Shown: positions 19,761 to 28,019 of the stretch, piece after piece | Layout of the letters: each line of letters begins with the position of its first letter | Position numbering within the stretch: position 1 is the stretch's first letter | NCBI GenBank assembly: GCA_002688315.1 | Contig: NZCN01000012.1 | Span: forward strand, 1-57,829 | Direction of reading: 5' to 3' | Length of the DNA: 57,829 nucleotides | DNA from: Candidatus Woesearchaeota archaeon | GTDB taxonomy: Archaea > Nanobdellota > Nanobdellia > Woesearchaeales > UBA10216 | Notes under the pieces: generated by a model | Seen by the model: the letters and a program-made list of their open reading frames with translations, nothing else | Database searches by the model: none | What the model was told of the DNA's origin: nothing | Translations under genes and position numbers: made by a program

Positions 19761-20663
19761 ATGGTAAAGCTAAAATTTAGCAGGAAAAACCAGGTTACAA
19801 TTGGTATAGGCTTGTTTATCCTAGCTATTGATTTTTTCTTCTTTTTTGGGGAAATATTGTTTGTTCCAATGATAGCTGTTGCTGTTACGGTTGCATGGCT
19901 GCCTTTCTGGCTTGATGTGTTTGCTGAAAATAAAAGGCAAAAAGAGCTTGAAACAAGGTTTCCTGATTTTGTTAGGAACCTTACAGGAGCTATTAAATCA
20001 GGAATGCCTGCTTCGCAAGCAGTTATCCAGGTTTCTGACACTGATTACGGGTCTTTGATGCCTTTTGTTAAAAAATTTTCCAATCAACTTGAATGGGCTA
20101 TGCCTTTCCATAAAGCATTTGTAAACTTTGGAAAAGAGACAGAAAATCCTGTGATAAGAAGAGCTATAGCCACTATGATTCAGGCAGAGCAGGCAGGAGG
20201 AAACATAGAGGATGTTCTTACTTCGATAACAGATTCGCTGATTGAAATTAAAAAAATAAAAGAAGAGAGAAAATCCAGCATACATGCGCAAGTGATGCAA
20301 AGCTACATAATCTTCTTTGTTTTTCTGGGTATAATGATTCTGATTCAGAATTTGCTTATACCTTACATGGCAAACTTTGGCGATGCGCAAGATTCTGGGC
20401 TTGGAATCACAGAAACAAGTTCAGGAAACTTAAATCTTGATGCATCTCTTGATTTTTCATCTCCTTTAAACTTTTTTAAGTCTTTTACAGTATGGGTTGT
20501 GAGCATTAAGGGTGTTTTCCTATTTTTAGCCTTAATTCAGGGATTTTTCGCAGGAGTTGTCCTTGGAAAACTTGCAGAAGGAGACTTAACTTCTGGATTA
20601 AAACACTCGTTAATAATGGGAACAATAGCTTTTATAACAATAACTGTTGCGCAAAGCATATGA
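19761..20663 (+). CDS. Second TadC-like (T2SSF) pilus membrane protein
   Basis: A 300-residue protein with two N-terminal hydrophobic helices, then a cytoplasmic helical domain (NLTGAIKSGMPASQAVIQV and QAGGNIEDVLTSITDSL), then two C-terminal hydrophobic segments. This is the classic T2SSF layout. Together with the larger TadC-like protein it would form the paired membrane platform typical of archaeal pili. An AGAGG sequence precedes the ATG and a TATA-like element lies near 19712. Confidence 0.85.
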   Translation: MVKLKFSRKNQVTIGIGLFILAIDFFFFFGEILFVPMIAVAVTVAWLPFWLDVFAENKRQKELETRFPDFVRNLTGAIKSGMPASQAVIQVSDTDYGSLMPFVKKFSNQLEWAMPFHKAFVNFGKETENPVIRRAIATMIQAEQAGGNIEDVLTSITDSLIEIKKIKEERKSSIHAQVMQSYIIFFVFLGIMILIQNLLIPYMANFGDAQDSGLGITETSSGNLNLDASLDFSSPLNFFKSFTVWVVSIKGVFLFLALIQGFFAGVVLGKLAEGDLTSGLKHSLIMGTIAFITITVAQSI

Positions 20664-20689
20664 TTTCTATGAAATTTTAACCACAACCT

Positions 20690-20700
20690 TTTTATATTAG
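20690..20700 (+). promoter_or_regulatory. TATA box of the VapBC-like pair
   Basis: TTTATATTAG about 26 nt before the antitoxin ATG predicts a leaderless message. A TTAG...CTAA imperfect inverted repeat surrounds the start site and could serve antitoxin binding; that part is weak. Confidence 0.45.
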
Positions 20701-20720
20701 TTATATTTAATCTAACTACA

Positions 20721-20954
20721 ATGGAAGTTGTTGCTAAAGCTAAAAAATGGGGAAGTTCGTTAGGAGTAGTTATACCTAAAGACTTTGTTGACAGATTAGG
20801 GATACGCGCAGAAGACAAAGTTATAATCGACTTAAAAACTCCTGGCAAAAGTGATGTTTTGAAGAAGCTTTTTGGCAAAGGAAAAGGCAAAGGAGAAAGA
20901 AAAACAGCACAGGAATGGAAAGATGAATTCAGAAGAACACTTTACAAAGACTAA
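20721..20954 (+). CDS. AbrB/MazE-like antitoxin (VapB-type)
   Basis: A 77-residue protein whose first 40 residues (KAKKWGSSLGVVIPKDFVDR, then GIRAEDKVIID) are a swapped-hairpin AbrB domain that binds DNA as a dimer. The basic GKGKGKGERK linker and C-terminal helix would wrap the toxin. It overlaps the downstream PIN-domain gene by 32 nt, as in toxin-antitoxin pairs, and probably represses its own promoter. Confidence 0.85.
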   Translation: MEVVAKAKKWGSSLGVVIPKDFVDRLGIRAEDKVIIDLKTPGKSDVLKKLFGKGKGKGERKTAQEWKDEFRRTLYKD

Positions 20955-21315
20955 TAAATATTTCTTTGATACTTATGCGTTGATAGAAATTTATGAAGGC
21001 AATGAAGTATATGCAAAATATGCTGGCGTTGATTTCTTTTTAACAGAACTTAATCTTTTTGAATTTCACTATTATCTTTTAAGAAAAGTTATTGCGAATA
21101 ATGCAGATACGGACGCACAGCAACTATTGAGGCACTTGGCTGATTTCAATTTTGAATTAGTTAAACAAGCAAGTAAATTCCGACTCAAAAATAAGAAAAA
21201 AGATCTGTCAATGACAGACTGTATTGGCTACATTTATGCTTGCGAAAACAACCTTGTGTTCCTTACTGGAGATAAAGAATTTAAAGGCATGCCTAATGTG
21301 GAGTTTGTAAAATAA
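20923..21315 (+). CDS. PIN-domain toxin (VapC-type ribonuclease)
   Basis: A 130-residue PIN domain. Acidic active-site residues are visible: Asp in FFDTYAL near the N-terminus, Glu in TELNLFEF, Asp in SMTDCIGY and Asp in LTGDKEF. VapC toxins are Mg-dependent endoribonucleases that cut tRNA or rRNA. I place the start at ATG 20923 because it puts the PIN fold at the N-terminus. An ATG at 20872 would add 17 lysine-rich residues encoded within the antitoxin gene. Confidence 0.85.
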   Translation: MNSEEHFTKTNKYFFDTYALIEIYEGNEVYAKYAGVDFFLTELNLFEFHYYLLRKVIANNADTDAQQLLRHLADFNFELVKQASKFRLKNKKKDLSMTDCIGYIYACENNLVFLTGDKEFKGMPNVEFVK

Positions 21316-21316
21316 C

Positions 21317-21667
21317 TCACTTTTTCTTCATAATAGAATTTACGGTTTCCACGATTTTTTTCATGTTATCGTTGGTTACGCTTATTACGTATCCCTGAAG
21401 AACCATTTTTAGCTCTTCCAATGTTTTTGGAAGAATTTCTACAATTTTGAAAATAAATTCGTCTTTCATTCTTGGAACATCCAGTTTTCTTATTGCTTCA
21501 ATGAGCTCTTTTTCTTTAGCTCCAGACAATAAAGGTATGGCGTTTATGTAGTCTTCCATTTTTGTTACTCTTACGCTAGGCTCTTTTTCTCGTTTCTTAA
21601 TGCGTTCTATTTCCGACTTAAGCTCAGTCATAGAAATTGGTGTTTGGCTAATTGTTTTTGGTTCCAT
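21317..21667 (-). CDS. rpo4: RNA polymerase subunit Rpo4 (RpoF)
   Basis: A 116-residue protein with the Rpb4-like helical pattern (KMEDYINAIPLLSG, then KLDVPRMKDEFIFKIVEILP). Rpo4 pairs with Rpo7 to form the RNA polymerase stalk. The gene overlaps the end of the L21e gene by 20 nt, and L21e followed by Rpo4 is a conserved archaeal gene order, which supports the call despite the divergent sequence. Confidence 0.85.
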   Translation of the reverse strand: MEPKTISQTPISMTELKSEIERIKKREKEPSVRVTKMEDYINAIPLLSGAKEKELIEAIRKLDVPRMKDEFIFKIVEILPKTLEELKMVLQGYVISVTNDNMKKIVETVNSIMKKK

Positions 21668-21959
21668 TTTTTACCTTTGCTAAATGAACAGGATTTACAA
21701 TGACTTTTTTTAACTTATTTTTATCTTTTACGTTAACTTCATAAGATTTACCTCTAATTCTAACAATTTGACCGCTTTTTCCGTGAAATCTTTGGTGATA
21801 CATCCCTTTTTGAATGCTTGGGGAAGCTTTGAAAACTACTCGGTCTCCTTCTTTCAGTTTCTGGAAAAACTTTCCAATGTTTAGCTTTCCCTTTAACTTT
21901 TTAGGAACTTTAAGAATGTTCCTTGTTTTAGTCCTTGCAGTGCCTGTATTTTTTGTCAT
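21648..21959 (-). CDS. rpl21e: 50S ribosomal protein L21e
   Basis: A 103-residue basic protein with family landmarks: KGTART-like start (TGTARTKTRN), KLKEGDRVVFKASPSIQKGM, YHQRFHGKSGQIVRIRGKSYEV and a C-terminal NPVHL. It is a component of the large ribosomal subunit found in archaea and eukaryotes. It is the first gene of a two-gene unit with Rpo4. A TATA-like CTTTTTATAATA is about 34 nt upstream. Confidence 0.95.
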   Translation of the reverse strand: MTKNTGTARTKTRNILKVPKKLKGKLNIGKFFQKLKEGDRVVFKASPSIQKGMYHQRFHGKSGQIVRIRGKSYEVNVKDKNKLKKVIVNPVHLAKVKNGTKNN

Positions 21960-22018
21960 GAATGTGAATGAAGGCAGAGGGTATTATAAAAAGCTTGCTA
22001 TCTTATGATGATTTGGAG

Positions 22019-22519
22019 CTAACGCCTTCTTTTCCTAGAAATTTTTGTTCTTTTTTTGTGTTTTGCCTTTCGAACAGCTTTTTTTGCTTTACGTTTAGCA
22101 GTTTTTCTCTTTTTAGAAGCTTTCTTCACTTTTCTTTTTTTCTGGGTTCTTTTCGCTTTCTTTTTTGTTTTACTCTTTTTTGCTCTTTTCTTTTCTAATA
22201 ATGTTCTGTGAAGTTTAACAATCCTTTTTATTGAAGATACTCTTTCATTAATCTTCCTTATAAGAGTTTCTTTTGTTTTAACTCGGGCTATCTCGCGGGC
22301 AAGTTCCTTATCTTTAATAACTTCTCTTATCCAGACTTCAAAGTCGTTTTTGTCCCGATTTACGTGATATCTGAAGATGTCATCATTGACTTTTTCCAGA
22401 GATAAAGCAAGTTCAGAAAGGCTTTTTAGGTTTTCATTTGTGCAAAGCCAGAACATATCTGTGTTAGGTACCTTTCTTAATATTCGCCTTGCTTCAGCAT
22501 ACTGAACTGTCCTTTTCAT
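22019..22519 (-). CDS. DUF5752-like protein with lysine/arginine-rich tail
   Basis: About 166 residues from ATG 22519. A GTG at 22552 would add 11 residues, but a TATA box (around 22562) lies too close to it and fits a start at 22519. The first 100 residues resemble the DUF5752 pattern (MFWLCTNENLKSLSELALSL, then NDFEVWIREVIKDKELA). The last 65 residues are almost all K, R, A, S and T (KKKAKRTQKKRKVKKASKK type), like a histone H1 tail, which suggests nucleic acid binding. Function is unknown; the tail composition is the odd feature. Confidence 0.75.
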   Translation of the reverse strand: MKRTVQYAEARRILRKVPNTDMFWLCTNENLKSLSELALSLEKVNDDIFRYHVNRDKNDFEVWIREVIKDKELAREIARVKTKETLIRKINERVSSIKRIVKLHRTLLEKKRAKKSKTKKKAKRTQKKRKVKKASKKRKTAKRKAKKAVRKAKHKKRTKISRKRRR

Positions 22520-22630
22520 CTTGGATATTGATTCCCAAGACGGAAAAACCACTGCAAATATATATATCTTTCTTTCTTACTGGTTAATAGTAGCATACCT
22601 TTTTAAATACTTATCACTGGACTGTTTATT

Positions 22631-22756
22631 ATGGATATTAAATCTTTCTTTATAATTGACTTTAAAGACCTTACTAACTGGATAGCTTTGCTGCTTGCAA
22701 TTCCTTTGCTTTGGTGGGGTATTTCTACTATAATAAGCATTGCAAGAGGCAATTAA
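22631..22756 (+). CDS. 41-residue single-pass membrane peptide
   Basis: The ORF starts MDIKSFFIIDFKDLTNWIAL and contains one hydrophobic helix (WIALLLAIPLLWWGISTII) with a short basic tail (ARGN). A TATA-like CTTTTTAAATACTT at 22600-22613 is correctly placed for a leaderless start at this ATG, which is the main support. The family is unknown. Confidence 0.55.
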   Translation: MDIKSFFIIDFKDLTNWIALLLAIPLLWWGISTIISIARGN

Positions 22757-22844
22757 CTGCTTCTTTGAGAACTTTTGATATATAGAGTATATGCTGTAGT
22801 ATTTGATTTAAAATCTATATAAAAAGACTTATATATCTTGTTTG

Positions 22845-23009
22845 ATGAATATGAATTTAATGGTTCTCAATTTTGTGAGTGCAGGGCTTGAAAGCTATTT
22901 GCAAAGGTGCAATAATTGCAAATCTGTTCTTAGCTATGGCAGTAACACTAAATTTGATAAGAAACTGCTCTCCCACATCTGCACAGGCTGCGGGGAAGTT
23001 CTGAGATAA
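22845..23009 (+). CDS. 54-residue zinc-ribbon protein
   Basis: The ORF begins MNMNLMVLNF and carries two CxxC knuckles (RCNNCKS and ICTGCGE) spaced 22 residues apart, which is a typical zinc ribbon. A TATA-like CTTATATATCTT lies just upstream (near 22830), and another at 22815. The small size and lack of other domains suggest a nucleic-acid- or protein-binding accessory factor. The function is unknown. Confidence 0.6.
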   Translation: MNMNLMVLNFVSAGLESYLQRCNNCKSVLSYGSNTKFDKKLLSHICTGCGEVLR

Positions 23010-23056
23010 ATCCTTACATCACAAACTATATAAATCGCTTTTAACTGCTTCTTCTC

Positions 23057-26000
23057 ATGCCAGATTTTCCAAGAACTTATGATTTTAAGAGAATAGAAGC
23101 AGATGTTAGTGCTTTCTGGGATAAGGAAAAGATAGCAGAGAATACAATAAAGCTTGATACAAGCAAAAAGCTTTATTCTTTTCTGGAAGGGCCGCCTACT
23201 GCAAATGCTCCTCCAGGACTGCATCACGTCCAAAGCAGATTCTTCAAAGATTTGGTTTGCCGCTTTAACTATATGAAAGGCTTTTCTGTTCCAAGAAAAG
23301 GCGGATGGGACTGTCATGGATTGCCTGTTGAAGTGCAGGTTGAAAAAAAGCTTGGATTAACAACAAAGAAACAAGTTCTTGATTATGGCATTGGAAAATT
23401 CAATGAATTGTGCAGAAAAGATGTTTTTACTTTTATTAAAGACTGGGATAACTTAACTAAGCGAATGGCTTTTTGGATTGACCTGGAAAACCCTTATGTT
23501 ACTCTAACTAATGAGTACATTGAAAGTGTTTGGTGGAGTTTGAAAGAGCTTTACAGCAAAAAACTTCTGTATGAAGATCATAAAGTAGTCCCTTACTGTC
23601 CTAGATGCGAGACTCCTTTAAGCAGCCACGAAGTTGCTTTGGGGTATAATGATGTTACAGAAGACAGTATTACTACTAAGTTCAAGCTTAAAGATGAAGA
23701 CCGGTATCTTCTTGCATGGACAACTACTCCGTGGACAACTCCAAGCAACATAGGATTAGCAGTGGGTAAAGACATTGTTTATGCAGTTGTTGAGGAAAAT
23801 GGAGTGCAGTATATAGTTGCAAAAGATGCTGTCAGCAGATATTTTGAAAATCCTGTGATAATAGAAGAATTTACAGGCGATACTTTAGTGGGAAAAGAGT
23901 ACTTGCCGTTGTTTGATTATTTTGTTGGGAAGCTTGATAAGCCAGCATGGAAAATAATTTCAGCATCATATGTAAACACTGAGGAAGGTACTGGCATAGT
24001 GCACCAAGCCCCTGCTTTTGGAGAAGAAGATTATGAAACTATAAAAAAAGCAGGAATGGCTTTTGTCCAGCCAGTTGATGTAAGCGGCAAATTCACTAAA
24101 GAAGTTTCTGATTTTGAAGGGCAATTTGTTAAAGATGCAGATGCTGCAATTATTGAGCGAATTGAAAAAGATAACAACCTTTTTCGCAAGGAAAAATATA
24201 CGCATAGCTATCCATTTTGTTGGCGTTGCGATACCCCTCTCTTGTATTATGCTTTGAAATCATGGTTTGTTAAAGTAAGCGCATACAAAAACAAGCTTTT
24301 GGAAAACAACCAAAAAATAAATTGGTATCCAGACCATATTAAGGAAGGAAGGTTTGGTGACTGGCTTAACAATGTAAAAGACTGGGCTTTGAGCAGAAAC
24401 AAGTTCTGGGGAACTCCTTTGCCTATCTGGGCATGTAAAATCTGTGGTGCAGAAACTGCTATAGGAAGCATGGAAGAGCTGGAAGCTGCTTCTGATAAAG
24501 AACTGGAAAATGTGGACTTGCATAAGCCATACGTTGATGAAATAAAACTGGACTGCAGTTGCGGCAAAAAAATGGAACGTGTCCCTTATGTTATAGACAC
24601 TTGGTATGATTCTGGCTCTGCAACATTTGCGCAATTGCATTACCCATTTGAAAATAAAGACTTGTTTGAGAAGCTATTTCCATACTCTTTTATTACTGAA
24701 GGCGTTGACCAGACCAGAGGCTGGTTTTACACAATGCATGTTCTTGGAACCTTGCTTTTTGATTCAATAGCATACAAGTCTGTTGTTGTTAGCGGCCTTA
24801 TTGTTGATGAAACAGGCGCAAAAATGAGCAAAAGCAAAGGAAATATCCTTAACCCTTTTGAAGTGTTTGATACAATTGGAGTAGATGCAGTTAGGCTTCA
24901 ATTTTGCAGCTCTTCTGCTGATAATACAAAACGCTTTGGCTACGACCTTGTAAAAGAAAATGTGATGCCTTTCATCACAACCTTTTGGAATGTCTGCGTT
25001 TTTGCTAATGAAATGTTTGCTTATAAAAGCGATGATGTTTCCAAGCTTAAAATAGAAGACCAATGGATTATTTCAAGAACAAACTCCCTGGTTAAAACAT
25101 TTTCTTCAGAATTTGCTGCAAATAACTTTCACAGATGTTTTGAAGAAATAAAACTATTTGTACTGGAGGATTTTTCTAGATGGTATGTTCGTTTGGTTAG
25201 AGGAAGAAATGACGATGCAGTTAGCGATACATTAAATTACGTAATTCTTACCGTAACAAAATTACTTGCTCCTTTTGCACCATACTTATCTGAATTTGTA
25301 TATGTTAATCTTGTTAAGGATGAAGAAAAAAGCGTTCATCTGGAAAAATGGCCTGAAGTTGAAAAAATTGACGCAGAGCTTGAGAGTAAAATGGAAGTTG
25401 CTAGAAACATAGCTCAATCAGTACTTTCTTTGAGAGAAAAAATATCCAGAGGTATTAGATGGCCTATAAAAGAAGCTGTTGTTGTAAGCAAAGATGAAAA
25501 TGTTGCTGGTGTTATTGATGAATTTTCTGGTCTTATATCAAGTCAAACTAATGTTAAAAAAATAACTGTGCAGTCAGAATTTAAAGAGGCTAAAGTGCGC
25601 TTAAAACCTGACTATTCAAAGCTTGGGCCTCTTTACGGAGAGGCAACACCCGCAATAATCGCTCATATTTCTATGAAAAGCCAGGACGCTATTCTTGAAA
25701 AAGTCAACAAAGGAGAAAGTTTTGAAATGGAACTTGATGGAAAAAAATACAAGCTGGAAAAAGAACATTTCATATTCACCACAGAACTTCCTGAAAAGTA
25801 TGATTTTGCAAGTTTTAGCCAGGGCGCAGTCTATGTTGACAAAGAGCTAACTCCTGAAATGGAAACAGAAGGATTTGCAAGAGAACTTATGAGATTAATT
25901 CAGCAATCCAGAAAAGAAAAAGGATTGAATAAAACAGATGTTATAGACATGTATGTGAAAATAGATCCAGAAACAACAACTAAGCTGCAGCCTTTTAGAG

Positions 26001-26131
26001 AGCAAATAAAAGAAAAAGTAGGCGCAAAAGAGTTTGTGATTGATAATGCGCCTCAGCAAAGTGCTGATTACGAGCTTGTAAAAGTGCACACAATCAAGGG
26101 CGTTAAAATAGAAGTTTTCTTTGTTAAATGA
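23057..26131 (+). CDS. ileS: Isoleucyl-tRNA synthetase
   Basis: A 1,024-residue class I synthetase that charges tRNA(Ile). The ATP-binding HIGH region reads PPGLHHV near residue 52, a variant of the usual motif. The KMSKS loop (AKMSKSKGN) is intact in the last third of the catalytic core. The editing CP1 domain (WTTTPWTTPSN) and Zn-type Cys pairs (CPRCETP, CKICGAE) are present, with an anticodon-binding helical region at the C-terminus. The overall look is of a bacterial/eukaryote-type IleRS, suggesting past lateral transfer. A TATA box at about 23029 fits a leaderless ATG. Confidence 0.96.
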   Translation: MPDFPRTYDFKRIEADVSAFWDKEKIAENTIKLDTSKKLYSFLEGPPTANAPPGLHHVQSRFFKDLVCRFNYMKGFSVPRKGGWDCHGLPVEVQVEKKLGLTTKKQVLDYGIGKFNELCRKDVFTFIKDWDNLTKRMAFWIDLENPYVTLTNEYIESVWWSLKELYSKKLLYEDHKVVPYCPRCETPLSSHEVALGYNDVTEDSITTKFKLKDEDRYLLAWTTTPWTTPSNIGLAVGKDIVYAVVEENGVQYIVAKDAVSRYFENPVIIEEFTGDTLVGKEYLPLFDYFVGKLDKPAWKIISASYVNTEEGTGIVHQAPAFGEEDYETIKKAGMAFVQPVDVSGKFTKEVSDFEGQFVKDADAAIIERIEKDNNLFRKEKYTHSYPFCWRCDTPLLYYALKSWFVKVSAYKNKLLENNQKINWYPDHIKEGRFGDWLNNVKDWALSRNKFWGTPLPIWACKICGAETAIGSMEELEAASDKELENVDLHKPYVDEIKLDCSCGKKMERVPYVIDTWYDSGSATFAQLHYPFENKDLFEKLFPYSFITEGVDQTRGWFYTMHVLGTLLFDSIAYKSVVVSGLIVDETGAKMSKSKGNILNPFEVFDTIGVDAVRLQFCSSSADNTKRFGYDLVKENVMPFITTFWNVCVFANEMFAYKSDDVSKLKIEDQWIISRTNSLVKTFSSEFAANNFHRCFEEIKLFVLEDFSRWYVRLVRGRNDDAVSDTLNYVILTVTKLLAPFAPYLSEFVYVNLVKDEEKSVHLEKWPEVEKIDAELESKMEVARNIAQSVLSLREKISRGIRWPIKEAVVVSKDENVAGVIDEFSGLISSQTNVKKITVQSEFKEAKVRLKPDYSKLGPLYGEATPAIIAHISMKSQDAILEKVNKGESFEMELDGKKYKLEKEHFIFTTELPEKYDFASFSQGAVYVDKELTPEMETEGFARELMRLIQQSRKEKGLNKTDVIDMYVKIDPETTTKLQPFREQIKEKVGAKEFVIDNAPQQSADYELVKVHTIKGVKIEVFFVK

Positions 26132-26134
26132 ATT

Positions 26135-27079
26135 TTATTTCCTAGAAACAGTATAAATATGCGTTGTATAAATCTTTGATGGTTTGAATTTTTCCTTGAA
26201 CTGAAGCAGCGGTTTTGGGCTTCCTCCGAAATCAACTTCTTTGTAACCTGCTTTCTTCAACATAACCAAATCGCTCCAGTTAACGTATTCACCAATGTAT
26301 TCTATGGTGTAATCGTAGATTCCTATGCCTGAATAATAAGCGCCAGTTTTGTTAGGAACTTCCCAGCCAGCAGTTATACTTGCTGCTTTGTCATTTATCA
26401 TTACTGTTTTTGCAAATTTGCATCCTGTGAATTCCATATCAATTAGTTTAATGTATTGGTCAGCGTCAGTAAAATTAGAATCTTTTCTGTTAATGCCAAA
26501 GCCGGTCAATTTCCTTTGTTCTTTCCATTTATTAACAACTTTTTTGAGTTCGTCCTTATCTACTCTTACAGAATCAACAATTTTGACTTTGTGCTTTTTC
26601 GTTATGTTGTTTGTCATGTATCTTAATTTTTTCCAGTCACCACCCTTTAACTCATCGCCATTCCATGTATTCAAATCATAGATTGGCCAGTAAAGGGTGC
26701 AGCTAGGAGCATGAACTTTGTACGATTTGCTGATTAACTCATCAACTGTCTTTTTTTCTTCCTTTTCGAATTCAGCAACAAACTTATCGAATAGTTTCTT
26801 TTGAGTAAGATAATCAAGAACTTCCTTAAACAACTCAGCCTGTTCTTTTTTTGGAGCTATTGGCTGGCCAATCATTATCCAATACTTGGATTCTTTATCC
26901 AGAGTTGTTAGAATACCGTATTTCCCTGCACGTATATAAACGCACTGATCCCCCTTAGGATCATCAGCCTGATGAGAAATAAAATAGCCGTAATTTTGCT
27001 CTGGGTCGCTTCCATAAAGTTTTATTGTTTCTTCAATAAGCTTTCGATTGCCTTCAACATCGTTTATAATCTCAATCAC
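26135..27079 (-). CDS. LPG-synthase C-terminal-like / GNAT-fold transferase, copy 1
   Basis: A 314-residue soluble protein without membrane helices. Its C-terminal half (ASITAGWEVPN, GEYVNWSDLVMLKKAGYKEV, DFGGSPKPLLQFKEKF) resembles the tandem acetyltransferase fold of phosphatidylglycerol lysyltransferase C-terminal (DUF2156) and Fem-like enzymes, which take amino acids from aminoacyl-tRNA. The gene overlaps its upstream neighbour by 8 nt, and the neighbour is a distant relative. The substrate is unknown; family assignment is moderate. Confidence 0.65.
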   Translation of the reverse strand: MIEIINDVEGNRKLIEETIKLYGSDPEQNYGYFISHQADDPKGDQCVYIRAGKYGILTTLDKESKYWIMIGQPIAPKKEQAELFKEVLDYLTQKKLFDKFVAEFEKEEKKTVDELISKSYKVHAPSCTLYWPIYDLNTWNGDELKGGDWKKLRYMTNNITKKHKVKIVDSVRVDKDELKKVVNKWKEQRKLTGFGINRKDSNFTDADQYIKLIDMEFTGCKFAKTVMINDKAASITAGWEVPNKTGAYYSGIGIYDYTIEYIGEYVNWSDLVMLKKAGYKEVDFGGSPKPLLQFKEKFKPSKIYTTHIYTVSRK

Positions 27080-27974
27080 TAGGCACCAACATGTAACTTT
27101 TTTTAATCATATGAGGTTTGTAAGACTGTTTTGAATTTGCTAAGTAATCAACATCCCAATCTTCCATATCATTAACTAACTCACAATCATTAAAAAACTT
27201 CTTGAGAAACTCACTATAAATAAATTGCGAAAGTCCTTTTATTTTAAGATTGGTTTTGCTGAAAAACATAATGCAAAGTATTTCATTGGTTTTTTCTCCG
27301 AAAATAAACCCTTCAACTTTATCATCTATCAGAACAACAATTCCTTTTATTCCAAACGTTTCTGCATATTCCAGTACTTTTTTGTTAGCATCAACATCTG
27401 ATTCAAATTTTTCTTTATCTTCAGCTGAAATATTTTTTTGCTTTTTCCATCTCTGCAGTAAATCAATGCAGCTTTCTTTATGTTTGTTTGCAGAAAATTC
27501 TTCAATCTTAAACTTATAATTTTTCATGAAGAAGTTTTTTTTATTTCTTTTATCTTTGTATTTTTCTCCTCTTAGTTCAATGATGTCTTTTACTTTGTAA
27601 ATATAATCCTGGTTTTGTTCTTTTAATTCAAAACCTTCAAGGGAATCATAAATTTCTCTTAACTCTTCAGGAATATACATCACTGCAGACTTTTTGCTGA
27701 TTTTATTGTTTACATTGTAATTTTCACACAGGCTAAAGCATTTTCTTAACGTATCTTTTAGCTTGTTGCCTGGCAGAACAGGACCCCAAATGTAGCGGTT
27801 TCCTTCAAAAGTCAGAAATAAACAAAGATTTTCATTTATTTCAGCCCATTCAATATCTTTATAGCAAAAATCCCACAGATAAATCCAATTAAAGCTATGC
27901 TCTCCCAAAGGAAACTCCAACAAAGCATAAACCTTGTCAAATCTTTCTTTATCTTCTAATGAAAATTGTTTCAT
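27072..27974 (-). CDS. LPG-synthase C-terminal-like (DUF2156) protein, copy 2
   Basis: A 300-residue protein. The start (FSLEDKERFDKVYALL, then HSFNWIYLWDFCY) and the FLTFEGNRYIWGPVLPG segment match the DUF2156/LPG_synthase_C type. A second acetyltransferase-like half follows (GIVVLIDDKVEGFIFGE). Members known from bacteria aminoacylate lipids using aminoacyl-tRNA; cytosolic versions without a membrane domain are of unknown function. It is the first gene of a two-gene unit. A TATA-like CTATAAAAAAGG lies about 30 nt upstream. Confidence 0.75.
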   Translation of the reverse strand: MKQFSLEDKERFDKVYALLEFPLGEHSFNWIYLWDFCYKDIEWAEINENLCLFLTFEGNRYIWGPVLPGNKLKDTLRKCFSLCENYNVNNKISKKSAVMYIPEELREIYDSLEGFELKEQNQDYIYKVKDIIELRGEKYKDKRNKKNFFMKNYKFKIEEFSANKHKESCIDLLQRWKKQKNISAEDKEKFESDVDANKKVLEYAETFGIKGIVVLIDDKVEGFIFGEKTNEILCIMFFSKTNLKIKGLSQFIYSEFLKKFFNDCELVNDMEDWDVDYLANSKQSYKPHMIKKSYMLVPSD

Positions 27975-28019
27975 AAGCTTTTAAATTACTGTTTTACCCC
28001 TTTTTTATAGTTTTACGTT

